A stretch of 64,000 bases of DNA from a bacterium (GCA_016932575.1 JAFGCO010000067.1:1-64000); one strand, 5' to 3'; counted from the first letter of the stretch, positions 46,375-56,522 are shown. Numbers and translations are program-made. Notes: generated from the letters alone by a model not told the origin.

Positions 46375-46791
46375 ATGACAAAGCATCAAAGAAATATGAA
46401 ATGCACTCTGCCCAGTCAACTGGGTGAACTCCATTGCGCAGATGATTTAACAGAAAAGGTCGCTCAAGAACTGTCCCTGAACCAGGACCAGAAGAACAAT
46501 CTGGCAATTGCGGTTACCGAAGCCGTCGGCAATGCCATCATACACGGCAATAAGAAGGATCCAAATAAAAAAGTGCATTTACAATTCAGGACCGGCAAAG
46601 ATAAAATTATCATCACTGTTCAGGACGAGGGAGAAGGATTTGATCCGGAATCCATCCAAAATCCCCTGTTACCCAAAAATCTCATGAAAGAAAGCGGGCG
46701 CGGCATTTTTATCCTGACAGAATTAATGGACGAAGTGGATTATCAGTTTTCCAAAAAAGGGACCACACTGAAGATGGTCATGCGGTTATAA
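46375..46791 (+). CDS. RsbW-like anti-sigma/serine kinase (HATPase) protein
   Basis: 138 residues. Complete small GHKL ATPase domain: N box TEAVGNAIIHGN, G1 box DEGEGFDP and G2 box GRGIFILTELMDEV. Family members phosphorylate an antagonist (STAS) protein or bind a sigma factor. No STAS, PP2C or sigma partner lies in the immediate neighbourhood, so its partner must be encoded elsewhere. Start uncertain: an ATG 18 bases later (MKCTLPSQ) is possible. The gap upstream has a 7-bp inverted repeat (GTGTGAT / ATCACAC) near 46338-46365. Confidence 0.85.
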   Translation: MTKHQRNMKCTLPSQLGELHCADDLTEKVAQELSLNQDQKNNLAIAVTEAVGNAIIHGNKKDPNKKVHLQFRTGKDKIIITVQDEGEGFDPESIQNPLLPKNLMKESGRGIFILTELMDEVDYQFSKKGTTLKMVMRL

Positions 46792-46931
46792 CCATGCAAC
46801 AATGTCAATGAATAATCGTCGTTCCAGGTATTTTATAATTTGTGGGATGATATACTATGATACAGAACGATTAGATTTTCTATAGGCTCTTGCCTGCATT
46901 CAATAGTTCCTTTGGTTTGAAACAGGAATAC

Positions 46932-47978
46932 ATGTCAAAAATCAACTTAAAATCCCTGTCTTATCATGAACTCTCGGACTGGATTCTGTCGCTTGGTGAA
47001 AAATCATTCCGGGCATCTCAAATCTGGTTATGGCTTTATCATAAAAATTTATCGGAATTTACTGGAATGACCAATATTTCACGTCAGTTTCAAAATACAC
47101 TGAAAGAAAGGGCCTTTATCTTCACTTTACCGTTAAGTAAAACAACAAATTCCAGAACCAGTCAAACCCGAAAGTATTTATGGAAACTAAATGACGGTAA
47201 CCATATTGAATCCGTGTATATTCCTGAGGGAAAGCGAAAAACATTTTGCATTTCATCACAGGTCGGATGTGCTGTAGGATGCCGATTCTGTGCTACTGCA
47301 GAAATGGGATTTATCCGCAATCTTGAGGTCCATGAAATTGTAGAGCAGGTTTTAGCCATGCAGAGGCATACCGGTATCAGGCCAACCAATCTGGTCGTCA
47401 TGGGCATGGGAGAACCGCTGCTGAATTATAACAATGTGATGAAGGCGCTCTGGATATTAAACCACCAGGATGGTCTGGCCATAGGTCATCGGAAAGTCAC
47501 TGTTTCAACTTCGGGTATCGTGCCGATAATTGAACAATACATTCGCGACCGCCATCCCTTTAATCTGGCCGTTTCTCTGAATGCAGCAGACAATGAAACA
47601 CGATCCGGAATTATGCCGATCAATCGCAAATATCCTCTGGACAGTTTAATCAGGGCAGTAAAATTATATGCCCGCCAGTCGCGAAAACGGGTAACATTTG
47701 AGTATGTTTTAATTAAAGGGGTGAATGATTCACCTGAAGACGCACATCGTCTTCTCAATCTGCTGAGCGGAATCCGCTGTAAAGTCAATCTGATCGCATA
47801 TAACCCTGTCAGAGGCCCGTGGAGCCGACCCGATGATCAATGCATCCACGCTTTTGCAGAAATCATCCGTCCCCTATGCGCTCCTGTAACCCTGCGTCTG
47901 AGCAAAGGTGACGACATCAACGCGGCCTGCGGCCAGCTGGCTACAACTGCCACAGACAGACACGGTTATAACCTGTAA
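46932..47978 (+). CDS. rlmN: 23S rRNA/tRNA adenine C2-methyltransferase RlmN
   Basis: 348 residues. The ATG with AGGA five bases upstream gives MSKINLKSLSYHEL, the normal family start; a TTG 14 codons earlier is unlikely. The radical SAM cysteines are in CAVGCRFCAT, and the substrate-linked Cys is in KGDDINAACGQL at the end. Other family segments are VVMGMGEPLLNY, VSTSGIVPII, LAVSLNA and MPINRKYPL. The enzyme methylates A2503 of 23S rRNA and A37 of some tRNAs. Confidence 0.95.
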   Translation: MSKINLKSLSYHELSDWILSLGEKSFRASQIWLWLYHKNLSEFTGMTNISRQFQNTLKERAFIFTLPLSKTTNSRTSQTRKYLWKLNDGNHIESVYIPEGKRKTFCISSQVGCAVGCRFCATAEMGFIRNLEVHEIVEQVLAMQRHTGIRPTNLVVMGMGEPLLNYNNVMKALWILNHQDGLAIGHRKVTVSTSGIVPIIEQYIRDRHPFNLAVSLNAADNETRSGIMPINRKYPLDSLIRAVKLYARQSRKRVTFEYVLIKGVNDSPEDAHRLLNLLSGIRCKVNLIAYNPVRGPWSRPDDQCIHAFAEIIRPLCAPVTLRLSKGDDINAACGQLATTATDRHGYNL

Positions 47979-48089
47979 ACAGGTGATTTCAATCTTGTCA
48001 ATTTCATGTTTTGCAACCAATGATCATCCCGAGCGTAAAAGAGTATTGGTGGTTCAAGTCATCCAGGCATATTTTAAGGAGGATTCATA

Positions 48090-49589
48090 ATGAAACGAAC
48101 AGGGACATTTTTACCATTTGTGTTCATATTTATTATGATTCCCTGTCTTTTGCTCTCACAGGGATATCTGAATCTCGAGAAGCATGTGGTCAAACATACG
48201 CTGCCGAACGGTCTTCGTGTATTGATTTTAGAGCGGCATGAAGCCCCGGTGGTTTCGTTCATCACCTGGGCGGATGTCGGCGCTGCCAATGAAGTGACAG
48301 GAATCACAGGTATAGCTCATCTGTTTGAACATATGGCATTCAAGGGAACAGAAACCATCGGCACCACGGATATTGAAAAAGAAAGAAAAGCGATGGCCAG
48401 AGAGGATGAAACATTTGAAGCCTGGCTGACAGAATATCGCAAGGGCGTCATGGCGGATTCAGCCACACTGCACCAGTTAAAAGCCGCTCATCAGGAAGCG
48501 GTCGACGCAGCCCGAGAGTATGTGGTCAGCAATGAATTGGGGGAAGTAATCGAAATCGAAGGAGGACGGGGCCTCAACGCGGGTACCGGTTATGATGCCA
48601 CTGTTTATTTCTACAATCTTCCGAGCAACAAGGTGGAATTGTGGATGTCTCTTGAATCAGACCGATTTTTAAATCCGGTGCTGAGGGAATTTTTTACGGA
48701 AAAAGAAGTGGTCATGGAAGAAAGACGAATGCGTACGGAAAGCAATCCAACCGGTAAATTGATCGAGGAATTTATTGCCGCCGCATATAAGGCCCACCCA
48801 TACGGCCATCCGGTTGTCGGGCATATGTCTGATTTGGTTCCGCTTCGCCGGCAGGAAGCAGATAACTTTTTTCAGACACATTACACACCACAAAATCTGG
48901 TAGTTGCCATCGTGGGTGATGTCAACGCCAAAAACGTCATCGATTTGGCGGAAACCTATTGGGGACGTATTCCCAGAGGTCCCGAACGGGAACCCGTGAA
49001 AACCGTAGAACCCCCCCAGCTCGGTGAAAAACGAATCGAAGTGGAAGATCATGCCCAGCCGCTCATACTCATCGGGTATCACCGTCCGGATGTGTATCAT
49101 AAAGATTCAGCCGTACTGGATGCCATTACCGATGTGGTCGGTCAGGGGCGTACTTCCCGATTATATAAAAGTCTGGTTAAAGAGAAAAAAATTGCGCTTG
49201 CCACAGGCGCAATCTCAGGTTGGACCATGGGTAAATATCCGGGACTCTTTCTGTTCTATGCATTCCCTGCTCAGGGGCATACCCTTGAAGAATGCGAAGC
49301 AGCCATGTACGAAGAAATTGAACGGTTGAAGAATGAACCGATATCCGAAGAAGAGCTGATCGCCCTAAAAACCCGGGCAAAAGTGAACTTTCTTGAAGGA
49401 CTTGATTCCAATCAGGGACTGGCCATGCAGCTGGCCTGGGCTGAAAGTTTCTTTGATGATTACCGGGCACTTTTTCATGAAGTGGAAAAGATTGAAGCGA
49501 TAACAGCAGAGGACATTCAGAAAGTCATGAAAGTGTATTTCAGGGGAAAAAACCGAACCGTAGGAATGATTGTGCCCCCGGAAGCATAG
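48090..49589 (+). CDS. Periplasmic M16-family zinc protease
   Basis: 499 residues. AAGGAGG lies before the ATG; signal peptide to about residue 23 (CLLLS|QG). The inverted zinc motif is HLFEH (H77, E80, H81), followed by the downstream EERRMRTESNP region with the second Glu. Residues ~95-160 form an inserted Glu/Lys-rich coiled coil (REDETFEAWLTEYRKGVMADS). The C-terminal half has the usual GQGRTSRLYKSL...KKIALATGAISG. It probably cleaves small peptides together with the downstream inactive M16 homologue; such pairs form one chamber. The next gene starts 49 bp later. Confidence 0.88.
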   Translation: MKRTGTFLPFVFIFIMIPCLLLSQGYLNLEKHVVKHTLPNGLRVLILERHEAPVVSFITWADVGAANEVTGITGIAHLFEHMAFKGTETIGTTDIEKERKAMAREDETFEAWLTEYRKGVMADSATLHQLKAAHQEAVDAAREYVVSNELGEVIEIEGGRGLNAGTGYDATVYFYNLPSNKVELWMSLESDRFLNPVLREFFTEKEVVMEERRMRTESNPTGKLIEEFIAAAYKAHPYGHPVVGHMSDLVPLRRQEADNFFQTHYTPQNLVVAIVGDVNAKNVIDLAETYWGRIPRGPEREPVKTVEPPQLGEKRIEVEDHAQPLILIGYHRPDVYHKDSAVLDAITDVVGQGRTSRLYKSLVKEKKIALATGAISGWTMGKYPGLFLFYAFPAQGHTLEECEAAMYEEIERLKNEPISEEELIALKTRAKVNFLEGLDSNQGLAMQLAWAESFFDDYRALFHEVEKIEAITAEDIQKVMKVYFRGKNRTVGMIVPPEA

Positions 49590-49638
49590 TCGTCTTTGTC
49601 CGTTCAAAATCTGTACAGATAATCGAAAGGGATCCGAA

Positions 49639-51765
49639 ATGAATAGAAAAATTTTACGGGGATTTATTTTTGTAGTTTTTCTGATACCCTTTGTTTTGTG
49701 GGGTCAGAAACATTATAAAGAGCTAACCTACCCTTCCCTGGGCACCATTGAAATGCCGGAAAAAACCACCGTCACATTGAATAACGGAATGAAACTGATC
49801 TTGATCGAAGATCACGAATTGCCCTTTATTAAAATGCGGGCCGAATTTTTTACGGGAAGCTACTGGGGAGATCCCGATGATCAAGCAGGCCTTGCCTGTA
49901 TAACCGGAGAAGTCATGCGGACCGGAGGGAGCACTCAAATGTCGGGTGATGAAATCGATGAGGAACTCGAATCCATAGCCGCCAGTATTGAAACATGGAT
50001 CAATCAGGTCAGCGGAGGAGCATCGGTGTCGGCATTAAAAGATCATTTTGACAAGGTGGCGGAAATTTTTGCGGATGTTCTGCGTGATCCTGAGTTTCCC
50101 GATGATAAAATCGAACTCGCCAAAGTTCAGGAAAAAAGTGCGATTTCACGCCGGAATGACAATCCGGGTGAAATCGCACAACGCGAATTTTACAAGCTGA
50201 TTTATAAAAATTGCGCCTTGTACCGGGATGAAGAATATGCAACCATTGATGCGATTACACGGGATGATATCGTGAATTTCCATAAAAAATGGGTTCGGCC
50301 GAACGGTATGGTGATCGGGATCTGGGGAGATTTTAAAACCGGGACAATGATCAGCAAACTGAAAAACCTGTTTGAAGACTGGCAGCCTGTTCCGGATCCG
50401 GTTGAAAAAAAAGTGACAGTGCCTTATCAATACGAATATTCGGTAAATCTGGTGGAAAAAACCGATGTTAATCAAAGCAATATCTACATCGGTCATCTGG
50501 GCGGCACAAAAAAGATCGGACCGAATAATCACAGCGAAGATTATGCAGCCATATTAATGATGAATCAAATTTTAGGCGGAGGCCTCTCGAGCCGTCTGTT
50601 TTCCAGAGTACGATCGGATCAGGGCCTGGCATATGCTGTTTATGGCGGATGTGAAACGCGCTTTTTATATCCGGGTGCATTTTACACCCACTCAAGTACC
50701 CAATCCGGCCGTACAGTGGAGGCCATTCGTGCCATGCTGAAAGAAATCCGTCTTATGACCGAAAAACCAGTTACCGAAGAAGAACTCACCCGAGCGAAAG
50801 AGGGATGGCTGAATTCATATGTATTTAACTTTGATCAGGTCGGAGAAATAGCCGCCCGTCTTGTTCAATATGCCTATAACAATTATCCTGATGATTTCCT
50901 CCAGCAGGCCAGGCAGAATGTTGAAAAAGTTACCCGGGAAGACGTGCTCCGGGTAGCTCAGACCTATCTCAAGCCGGATCAGGTGCATATTCTTGTGGTT
51001 GGAAATTCATCTGATTTTGACGAGCCCCTGTCCGTGCTTGGCAATGTGAACACAATCGACATCACCATCCCGGCACCTGAAGAAAAGATAGAAGACGCTT
51101 CGGCGGAAAATTTGGAAAAAGGGAAGCAGTTGATATTAAAAATGGCAGAAGCCATGGGGGGACTGGATAAAATTACTGCCGTTCAAAATACATACAGCAG
51201 GGCAAAAATCGCACAAACATCCCCGATGGGTGAAATGGCCATGGATGTGCAGCGCACCGTTGTGTACCCTGACAAGGTGTTCATGGAATTGAACATGCCA
51301 ATGGGCCTCATTACAATGGTTCTTGAAGGCGGGAACGCCCGGATGTCCGGTCCCCAGGGCACCATGCCCGCTCCTGAGGCCGTGGAAAACCAGTTAACTG
51401 AAGATTTTTTCCGTGATACAATCGTACTTCTGAAAAATCTGAATGAACGGGATATTCAGTTTGTGGAGGAAGCCTCTTTTTCTGAAAAAAAGGCTCTCGA
51501 AATAATCATCAGAAAGGATGACATGATGTACCGCCTGTTTTTAGACGGGGAAACCATGCTTCCACTGGGCATGAAATACAACACTGTCACTCAGCAGGGC
51601 CCGGCCCGGGTGACTGAATACTTTCATGATTATCGCGACGTCGACGGTATTCAAACTGCCTTCAAGGTAACCGCCTATACCAATGATGAAAAATCGTCTG
51701 ACATGCTTGTAACAGAGTTTCAATACAATGCAGATGTAGATATGTCGGTATTCTCAGAAAAATAA
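49639..51765 (+). CDS. Inactive M16-family partner with C-terminal LolA-like domain
   Basis: 708 residues from the ATG preceded by AAAGGGAT. Signal peptide to about residue 22 (FVLWG|QKH). Residues ~25-470 are M16 peptidase domains but HxxEH is replaced (ITGEVMRTGG), while the R/Y substrate motif is kept (GGGLSSRLFSRVRSDQGLAYAVYGG). This is the usual division of labour in M16 heterodimers. Residues ~500-708 form an extra domain (MAEAMGGLDKITAVQNTYSRAKI, DVQRTVVYPDKVFMEL, PLGMKYNTVTQQGPARVTEYFHDYRDVDGIQTAF) that resembles LolA/outer-membrane lipoprotein-sorting proteins. The same tail is known as a stand-alone protein in FCB genomes. Confidence 0.85.
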   Translation: MNRKILRGFIFVVFLIPFVLWGQKHYKELTYPSLGTIEMPEKTTVTLNNGMKLILIEDHELPFIKMRAEFFTGSYWGDPDDQAGLACITGEVMRTGGSTQMSGDEIDEELESIAASIETWINQVSGGASVSALKDHFDKVAEIFADVLRDPEFPDDKIELAKVQEKSAISRRNDNPGEIAQREFYKLIYKNCALYRDEEYATIDAITRDDIVNFHKKWVRPNGMVIGIWGDFKTGTMISKLKNLFEDWQPVPDPVEKKVTVPYQYEYSVNLVEKTDVNQSNIYIGHLGGTKKIGPNNHSEDYAAILMMNQILGGGLSSRLFSRVRSDQGLAYAVYGGCETRFLYPGAFYTHSSTQSGRTVEAIRAMLKEIRLMTEKPVTEEELTRAKEGWLNSYVFNFDQVGEIAARLVQYAYNNYPDDFLQQARQNVEKVTREDVLRVAQTYLKPDQVHILVVGNSSDFDEPLSVLGNVNTIDITIPAPEEKIEDASAENLEKGKQLILKMAEAMGGLDKITAVQNTYSRAKIAQTSPMGEMAMDVQRTVVYPDKVFMELNMPMGLITMVLEGGNARMSGPQGTMPAPEAVENQLTEDFFRDTIVLLKNLNERDIQFVEEASFSEKKALEIIIRKDDMMYRLFLDGETMLPLGMKYNTVTQQGPARVTEYFHDYRDVDGIQTAFKVTAYTNDEKSSDMLVTEFQYNADVDMSVFSEK

Positions 51766-51820
51766 GCATCTATCAGTGTCGTCCGTATTCATGACACAGG
51801 TAGAAATACATGACTTAAGA

Positions 51821-51850
51821 AAAAAGTCCGGCTATTTCGCCGGACTTTTT
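51821..51850 (+). terminator. Rho-independent terminator of the M16 operon
   Basis: 12-bp stem AAAAAGTCCGGC / GCCGGACTTTTT, six-base loop, then more T. It lies 55 bp after the stop codon. Confidence 0.9.
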
Positions 51851-51936
51851 TTATTGTCGCATTCAAAGCTGACTCTGTCTGAAAAACAATAAAAATTTAC
51901 TGATAGTTCATATCAACCAGGATATTTTTATATGCC

Positions 51937-52033
51937 TGTCATCTCGACCGAAGGGAGAGATCTTAAATGGTACGTCTTGTCTCATACTATGAACCATTTA
52001 AGATCTCTCGCTGAAAAAATGCTCGAAATGACA
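51937..52033. repeat. Palindromic repeat with 17-bp perfect inner arms
   Basis: The inner arms GAGAGATCTTAAATGGT (51955-51971) and ACCATTTAAGATCTCTC (51993-52009) are exact inverses. The outer ends TGTCATCTCGA and TCGAAATGACA are also inverse with one mismatch. It resembles the TGTCATTTCGA-type intergenic repeats found in many copies in FCB genomes. The rest of the 51766-52140 gap holds only the M16 terminator. Confidence 0.7.
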
Positions 52034-52140
52034 AAAAGAATTCTTAGGTTGTAAATATTACACTTGCTTCATTTTGAAACTTGAAAACAAACAAAAATAA
52101 CTATAGGTGCCGCACCTGGGTTGGTGGATATGAAGAATAA

Positions 52141-53289
52141 TTATTCACACTTCAACAGCTTCTTCACATCCAATAGACCTTGATTTGAACTCAGCCTTGC
52201 AAAATAAATCCCGGAAGGCACAAGCATGCCGGCCGTATTCTGACCGGACCAGGGTATTAAATACTTGCCTGCTTTAAAAATTCTGTCAGCCAATGTGATG
52301 ATCTTTTGGCCACGGACATTAAAGACATCCAGCGTTATACATCCTGCATTCTCTTCTGACAGCTGAAATTCGATCTGAGTACATGGATTGAATGGATTGG
52401 GGAAATTACCGGCAATGCACGATTGATCCGGCATCCGTTTCCGGGCGTACGCATGAACCGGTACGGTTCCCAAAACCACATGTTCGCCGGACTCCGTGAT
52501 TTCTTCCAGCCGATACCATACGGGTTCATCGATCTTTTCCGGATAAACAGGATAGGAATATACGGCTCCGGCGGATTGATTGCCCCGGCCGGCGATCATG
52601 GCAGTCGTCACCGGTTCAAAAGGACCATGTTCTGCATTAGAGCTCAAAATATGAAATCCCAGGGTCCCCGTTTCACTCTCTGTACGCCATTCAATCAAAT
52701 GACTGTCACGAAGGGGACAAACCGTAAATTCGCTCAGTGAGACTGCAAGAGAGGCATCCAAATAAAATTCAGCATCATCCGCATAAACAATATCGCCGCC
52801 AATTCCGGACTGCTGATATGCACGAATACGAATTCTGGCAATTGTGGCCTCTGACGGAGCAGCGGCATTATTGATTTTTAATTGCTGCCATGATCCGGAA
52901 TCTGAAGAGTGAGAAGAATTTATCCAGCCCAGGCTCCCTCCGGCATGACGCCAATTGATGATCAGGCCGATCTCACTAAAAGGTTCATTGTCATAAATCC
53001 AGCAGGCAAATGAACAGATATTGCCCCCCGAGACGGAAATGTCCTGTGACAATTCTGCTGTTGTACTTGTTGTCGGTACTTGAAATTCCACACTGTGGCC
53101 GCCGCCATGAACAGGACCGGAGGATTCAGACAGATACGAACTTCCGGAATAATTCCAGTCATCCGGGATCCCCCCGCTCCAGGCTTCCATTCCCGGATTT
53201 AAAATCAAATTGACCTGTGCCACTGCCAGCGATACATACAACAGCCCGGTCAGACACGCATAATGTTGAATTTTCTTCAGATACTGCAT
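52141..53289 (-). CDS. Secreted protein with CBM-like domain and T9SS-type tail
   Basis: 382 residues. The inner ATG is chosen because AAAAGGAGG lies just upstream and the signal peptide then starts (MQYLKKIQHYACLTGLLYV). The mature N-terminus, NLILNPGMEAWSGGIPDDWNYSG, is the usual opening of carbohydrate-binding jelly-roll modules (~25-180). An Fn3-like segment (~185-290, LIEWRTESETGTLGFHILSS) and a FlgD-Ig-like sorting domain follow (NFPNPFNPCTQIEF, GIYFARLSSN). No catalytic domain. Probably a surface-displayed or released binding protein; ligand unknown. It lies downstream of the Wzi-like gene, beyond a terminator. Confidence 0.75.
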   Translation of the reverse strand: MQYLKKIQHYACLTGLLYVSLAVAQVNLILNPGMEAWSGGIPDDWNYSGSSYLSESSGPVHGGGHSVEFQVPTTSTTAELSQDISVSGGNICSFACWIYDNEPFSEIGLIINWRHAGGSLGWINSSHSSDSGSWQQLKINNAAAPSEATIARIRIRAYQQSGIGGDIVYADDAEFYLDASLAVSLSEFTVCPLRDSHLIEWRTESETGTLGFHILSSNAEHGPFEPVTTAMIAGRGNQSAGAVYSYPVYPEKIDEPVWYRLEEITESGEHVVLGTVPVHAYARKRMPDQSCIAGNFPNPFNPCTQIEFQLSEENAGCITLDVFNVRGQKIITLADRIFKAGKYLIPWSGQNTAGMLVPSGIYFARLSSNQGLLDVKKLLKCE

Positions 53290-53468
53290 ACTTTCCTCCT
53301 TTTCAATGATGGCTGGATAATCATTCAATTCAGGGATCAAAGGGAATAAGAAATTCTGGAATCGTGGTGCCAAACGGCAAGGGTGATGCCTTTAATAATA
53401 ACAAATTATTTAAATAAATCAAGCTAAAATAATTATAATTTACGAAAATTCGTATATTTTACAATAAA

Positions 53469-53500
53469 AAAGCCATATAATACAATGATTATACGGCTTT
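53469..53500 (-). terminator. Rho-independent terminator after the Wzi-like gene
   Basis: Stem AAAGCCATATAAT / ATTATACGGCTTT (13 bp, one mismatch), six-base loop; on the minus strand followed by a T6 run. It lies 26 bp past the stop at 53526. Confidence 0.8.
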
Positions 53501-53525
53501 AAAGACAGATTTATTGGAAATCAAT

Positions 53526-55088
53526 TTATTTCATATGAAATACTGTCCCTCCGTCCACCCAGACTCCCAGTTTCCAGAACAATTTGTTTTCATTCTCATC
53601 CTTAATATGTTGATAATTTTGATATTCGATCGACTGAAATTCTGCTTTCAATCCCCAATGAGCCGATGCATAATAATTCATTTTTAAATGGAACCGGCTT
53701 TGTTTTTCAACGACCCCTGTCGGAAACGGTTCTGAATATCCCTGTTTGACAGTATAGTTCATCCACGGGGTGTCAAATGGTGTGAACAGATCTCCTTCTC
53801 CTTTTCGTACCTGGCCATAGGTGATTTCACCCCGGAACTTACTGCCTATCCATTGTGTCCACCCCGCCTGCCATAAGTCGAAATCATTGCCCTGCGGATG
53901 CCCCAGAGGAACGCCCCGATGCACAAAAGTTTCCCAAGAATTGGGTGTTTTATACGTACGGTTGGTAATCCGAACATATTCTGCGGACACAGTTGTTCCT
54001 GCGATCGGCGACCATTGGGTGCCTGTCAGGAATCCGGTCTCATTGGGCTCTAAATCACCGGGACCCGTTTTTTCAATTTGAATATCATCGATCATCAGAC
54101 TCCCGTAAACCTGCCAGCGCTGAGCCGGATATCCGAGAATATCAATGCTTCCGAACGTATTGGTCTTACCGCTCTCATTGAGCTGAGCCCCATGGTAAAA
54201 AACAAACGGATTGAGATAGGTCCATTCCGGCGAGCGGTTAACACCGCCATATGTGACGGCTTCTGTAACAGCGCATTGAAGCCGCCCTTTAAAAAACCGG
54301 GCATCGAGACGATGGCACGAAATGTACCGGCGGGCCCGGCTGCCGCCGAGAGAATCCTGCAGAGCTGCTGATAATTTCCAATCATCCAGCCGGGACAGGC
54401 AGTAGCTGAACCGGAACGGCCCCACATCCAGACTGCCTGAAAAATGGTCAAGGGGACGGGCAATGTCAGAAAATATCAACGTGCCCGATTGCCCGGGGCC
54501 CCATTTTAAAAAGTCACGGCCGAATCGGACACGAAACCGGCCGAATCGGGCATTGACATACGCCTGCTCGGTATACCCTGTGATGCCCCGCCATTCTTTC
54601 CCGGTATAATCCGGATCATCCACAAGATACTGATCAAAACTAATGCCGTTGTACAGGGCAATATTCCTGCCGACCGGCACATGAATTCGGCTGCGATACA
54701 CACCCCTGAATTTCACATTTTCATCTGAATGCTGCACAACGTCCTCAATCAGATGTCCGCCGAGCTCCAGAACATCGACAGAATCAAGCCTGCCCTGAAT
54801 CGAACGGATTTCCTCTGAAAACTCGGATGCCAGACATTTGTAACGTTTCAGATCAGATCTGGACAACTCGATCTGATTTTGCTTGATCTGATATCCGGTT
54901 TCAAGAATCGATTTGGCCGCATCACCCCGGGTCAAGGGCCGGTTCATCTGATACACATCCTGAAAAAATCCTGCTATTTGAAGGCATTCAATATAATCAT
55001 AAGCCCAGTGCCATGAAGGAAGGGTTTCATGCACCGATCCGAAAACCGGAAGCGCGATGAATATGAAAATCATTATCGTGCATTTCAT
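53526..55088 (-). CDS. Wzi-like outer-membrane capsule/polysaccharide assembly protein
   Basis: 520 residues. The inner ATG (MKCTIMIFIF) is chosen because AAGGA lies before it and it avoids overlap with the UXS gene. Signal peptide to about residue 17. Residues ~20-60 resemble an SLH-type segment (PSWHWAYDYIECLQIAGFFQ, RPLTRGDAAKSI). A short coiled coil and a barrel follow, with the Wzi-type motif RFGRDFLKWGPGQSGTLIFSDIARPLDHFS. The chain ends in an aromatic strand. Wzi binds polysaccharide at the cell surface; the position within a polysaccharide locus fits. Confidence 0.78.
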   Translation of the reverse strand: MKCTIMIFIFIALPVFGSVHETLPSWHWAYDYIECLQIAGFFQDVYQMNRPLTRGDAAKSILETGYQIKQNQIELSRSDLKRYKCLASEFSEEIRSIQGRLDSVDVLELGGHLIEDVVQHSDENVKFRGVYRSRIHVPVGRNIALYNGISFDQYLVDDPDYTGKEWRGITGYTEQAYVNARFGRFRVRFGRDFLKWGPGQSGTLIFSDIARPLDHFSGSLDVGPFRFSYCLSRLDDWKLSAALQDSLGGSRARRYISCHRLDARFFKGRLQCAVTEAVTYGGVNRSPEWTYLNPFVFYHGAQLNESGKTNTFGSIDILGYPAQRWQVYGSLMIDDIQIEKTGPGDLEPNETGFLTGTQWSPIAGTTVSAEYVRITNRTYKTPNSWETFVHRGVPLGHPQGNDFDLWQAGWTQWIGSKFRGEITYGQVRKGEGDLFTPFDTPWMNYTVKQGYSEPFPTGVVEKQSRFHLKMNYYASAHWGLKAEFQSIEYQNYQHIKDENENKLFWKLGVWVDGGTVFHMK

Positions 55089-55134
55089 CGGTTTTTCCTT
55101 TTTCTTGGTATGAAAATTCAAGCTTTTGAACCTT

Positions 55135-56082
55135 TTAACCTTCTTCCCGTATGACTCCCTTAAAATATTCAATCGTCTCTTTTAACCCTGATTCAAGGGA
55201 AATGTCGGGCTCCCAGCCGAGCTTTTCTCTGGCCAGCGAAATGTCCGGTCTTCTGCGCACCGGATCATCCGCCGGAAGCGGCCTGAATTCGAGTCTGGAT
55301 TTGGAACCTGTCAGCCGGATGATCAATTCCGCCAGCTCACGAATCGTGGATTCGGCCGGATTCCCCAGATTAACCGGGCCTGTGAAATCAGCCTCGGTCT
55401 GCATCATACGGGACATGCCTTCAATCAAATCACTGACATAGCAGAATGAACGCGTCTGACTCCCGTCTCCGTAAATGGTGATTGGCTCGTTCCTGAGCGC
55501 CTGCATGATAAAATTGGAAACCACGCGTCCGTCACTGGGATGCATGCGGGGTCCGTATGTATTAAAAATCCGGATGACCTTGATCGGCATTCTGTGCTGG
55601 CGATAATAATCGAAGCAGAGGGTTTCGGCGCAGCGCTTGCCTTCATCATAACAGGACCGGAATCCCACCGGATTTACATTGCCCCAGTAACTTTCCTTCT
55701 GCGGATGCTGTTCAGGATCACCGTACACCTCACTGGTTGAAGCCTGAAGAATTTTCGCTTTCACCCGCTTGGCCAGACCCAGCATATTGATGGCGCCGTG
55801 CACCGATGTTTTCGTGGTCTGAACCGGATCACGCTGATAATGAATGGGAGAAGCCGGACAGGCCAGATTGTATATTTCATCCACTTCAATATAGAGGGGA
55901 AAAGTGACGTCATGGCGATACAATTCAAACAGCGGATTTCCGATCAAATGCAGAATGTTCTGTTTTCTTCCCGTAAAAAAATTATCCAGACAAATAACTT
56001 CATAGCCTTCATCAAGCAATCTGTCACAAAGATGGCTGCCTAAAAAACCCGAGCCGCCTGTGACAAGAATTCGTTTTGTCAT
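55135..56082 (-). CDS. UDP-glucuronate decarboxylase (UDP-xylose synthase)
   Basis: 315 residues. NAD-binding [10 protein letters not shown] at the N-terminus and the catalytic YxxxK in YDEGKRCAE. The UXS-specific stretches are clear: [46 protein letters not shown] and [10 protein letters not shown]. It converts UDP-glucuronate to UDP-xylose, a precursor for surface glycans. Its ATG overlaps the stop of a toxin-like nucleotidyltransferase gene by 4 bp, an odd coupling. The gene is 46 bp upstream of the Wzi-like gene. Confidence 0.92.
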   Translation of the reverse strand: MTKRILVTGGSGFLGSHLCDRLLDEGYEVICLDNFFTGRKQNILHLIGNPLFELYRHDVTFPLYIEVDEIYNLACPASPIHYQRDPVQTTKTSVHGAINMLGLAKRVKAKILQASTSEVYGDPEQHPQKESYWGNVNPVGFRSCYDEGKRCAETLCFDYYRQHRMPIKVIRIFNTYGPRMHPSDGRVVSNFIMQALRNEPITIYGDGSQTRSFCYVSDLIEGMSRMMQTEADFTGPVNLGNPAESTIRELAELIIRLTGSKSRLEFRPLPADDPVRRRPDISLAREKLGWEPDISLESGLKETIEYFKGVIREEG

Positions 56083-56522
56083 CGCTGTCCTTTTTTCAGT
56101 TTGAGCAAATACTTTAAATCTTCCTGGTCTTTGGGACGATTGGCCGCTTGTTTCATAGTGATAAGAGAGTCTAATCCGGCATAGAAAACCGGTGTTGAGC
56201 CATAACGGCTCTCAACTTTCTTTTCCCAAATCTCTTGAAATTTCACTCCAGTAACAAACGGATGAATATCTGTCTCTACAATATATTGTCTAAGGAGCAC
56301 TTTATTTGATAATATATCGTTGATATCCAATTCAGAAACATTATAGCCAAATTCTGAAAGCGCCTGTAATGTACGAAAAGCATTTTCTTCTGTTGGCTCA
56401 ATAAAAAGATCAACATCCAGGGTGGCTCGTACAAATCCATGTACCGGAAATGCAGAAGCACCGATAATCACGTATCGCACTTCATGAGCGTTTAATAATT
56501 TCAACAGGTTTTCTGTGTCCAT
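56079..56522 (-). CDS. Nucleotidyltransferase (DUF6036/AbiEii-like), possible toxin
   Basis: 147 residues. Nucleotidyltransferase fold with the [21 protein letters not shown] motif (GA/S...DxD metal site). The C-terminal part, [47 protein letters not shown], is typical of the DUF6036 group, in which such proteins often act in toxin-antitoxin or abortive-infection pairs. A small upstream gene overlaps it by 41 bp and may be its partner. The same family occurs as a truncated copy at 57529-57870. It overlaps the UXS gene by 4 bp (ATGA). Confidence 0.75.
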   Translation of the reverse strand: MDTENLLKLLNAHEVRYVIIGASAFPVHGFVRATLDVDLFIEPTEENAFRTLQALSEFGYNVSELDINDILSNKVLLRQYIVETDIHPFVTGVKFQEIWEKKVESRYGSTPVFYAGLDSLITMKQAANRPKDQEDLKYLLKLKKGQR

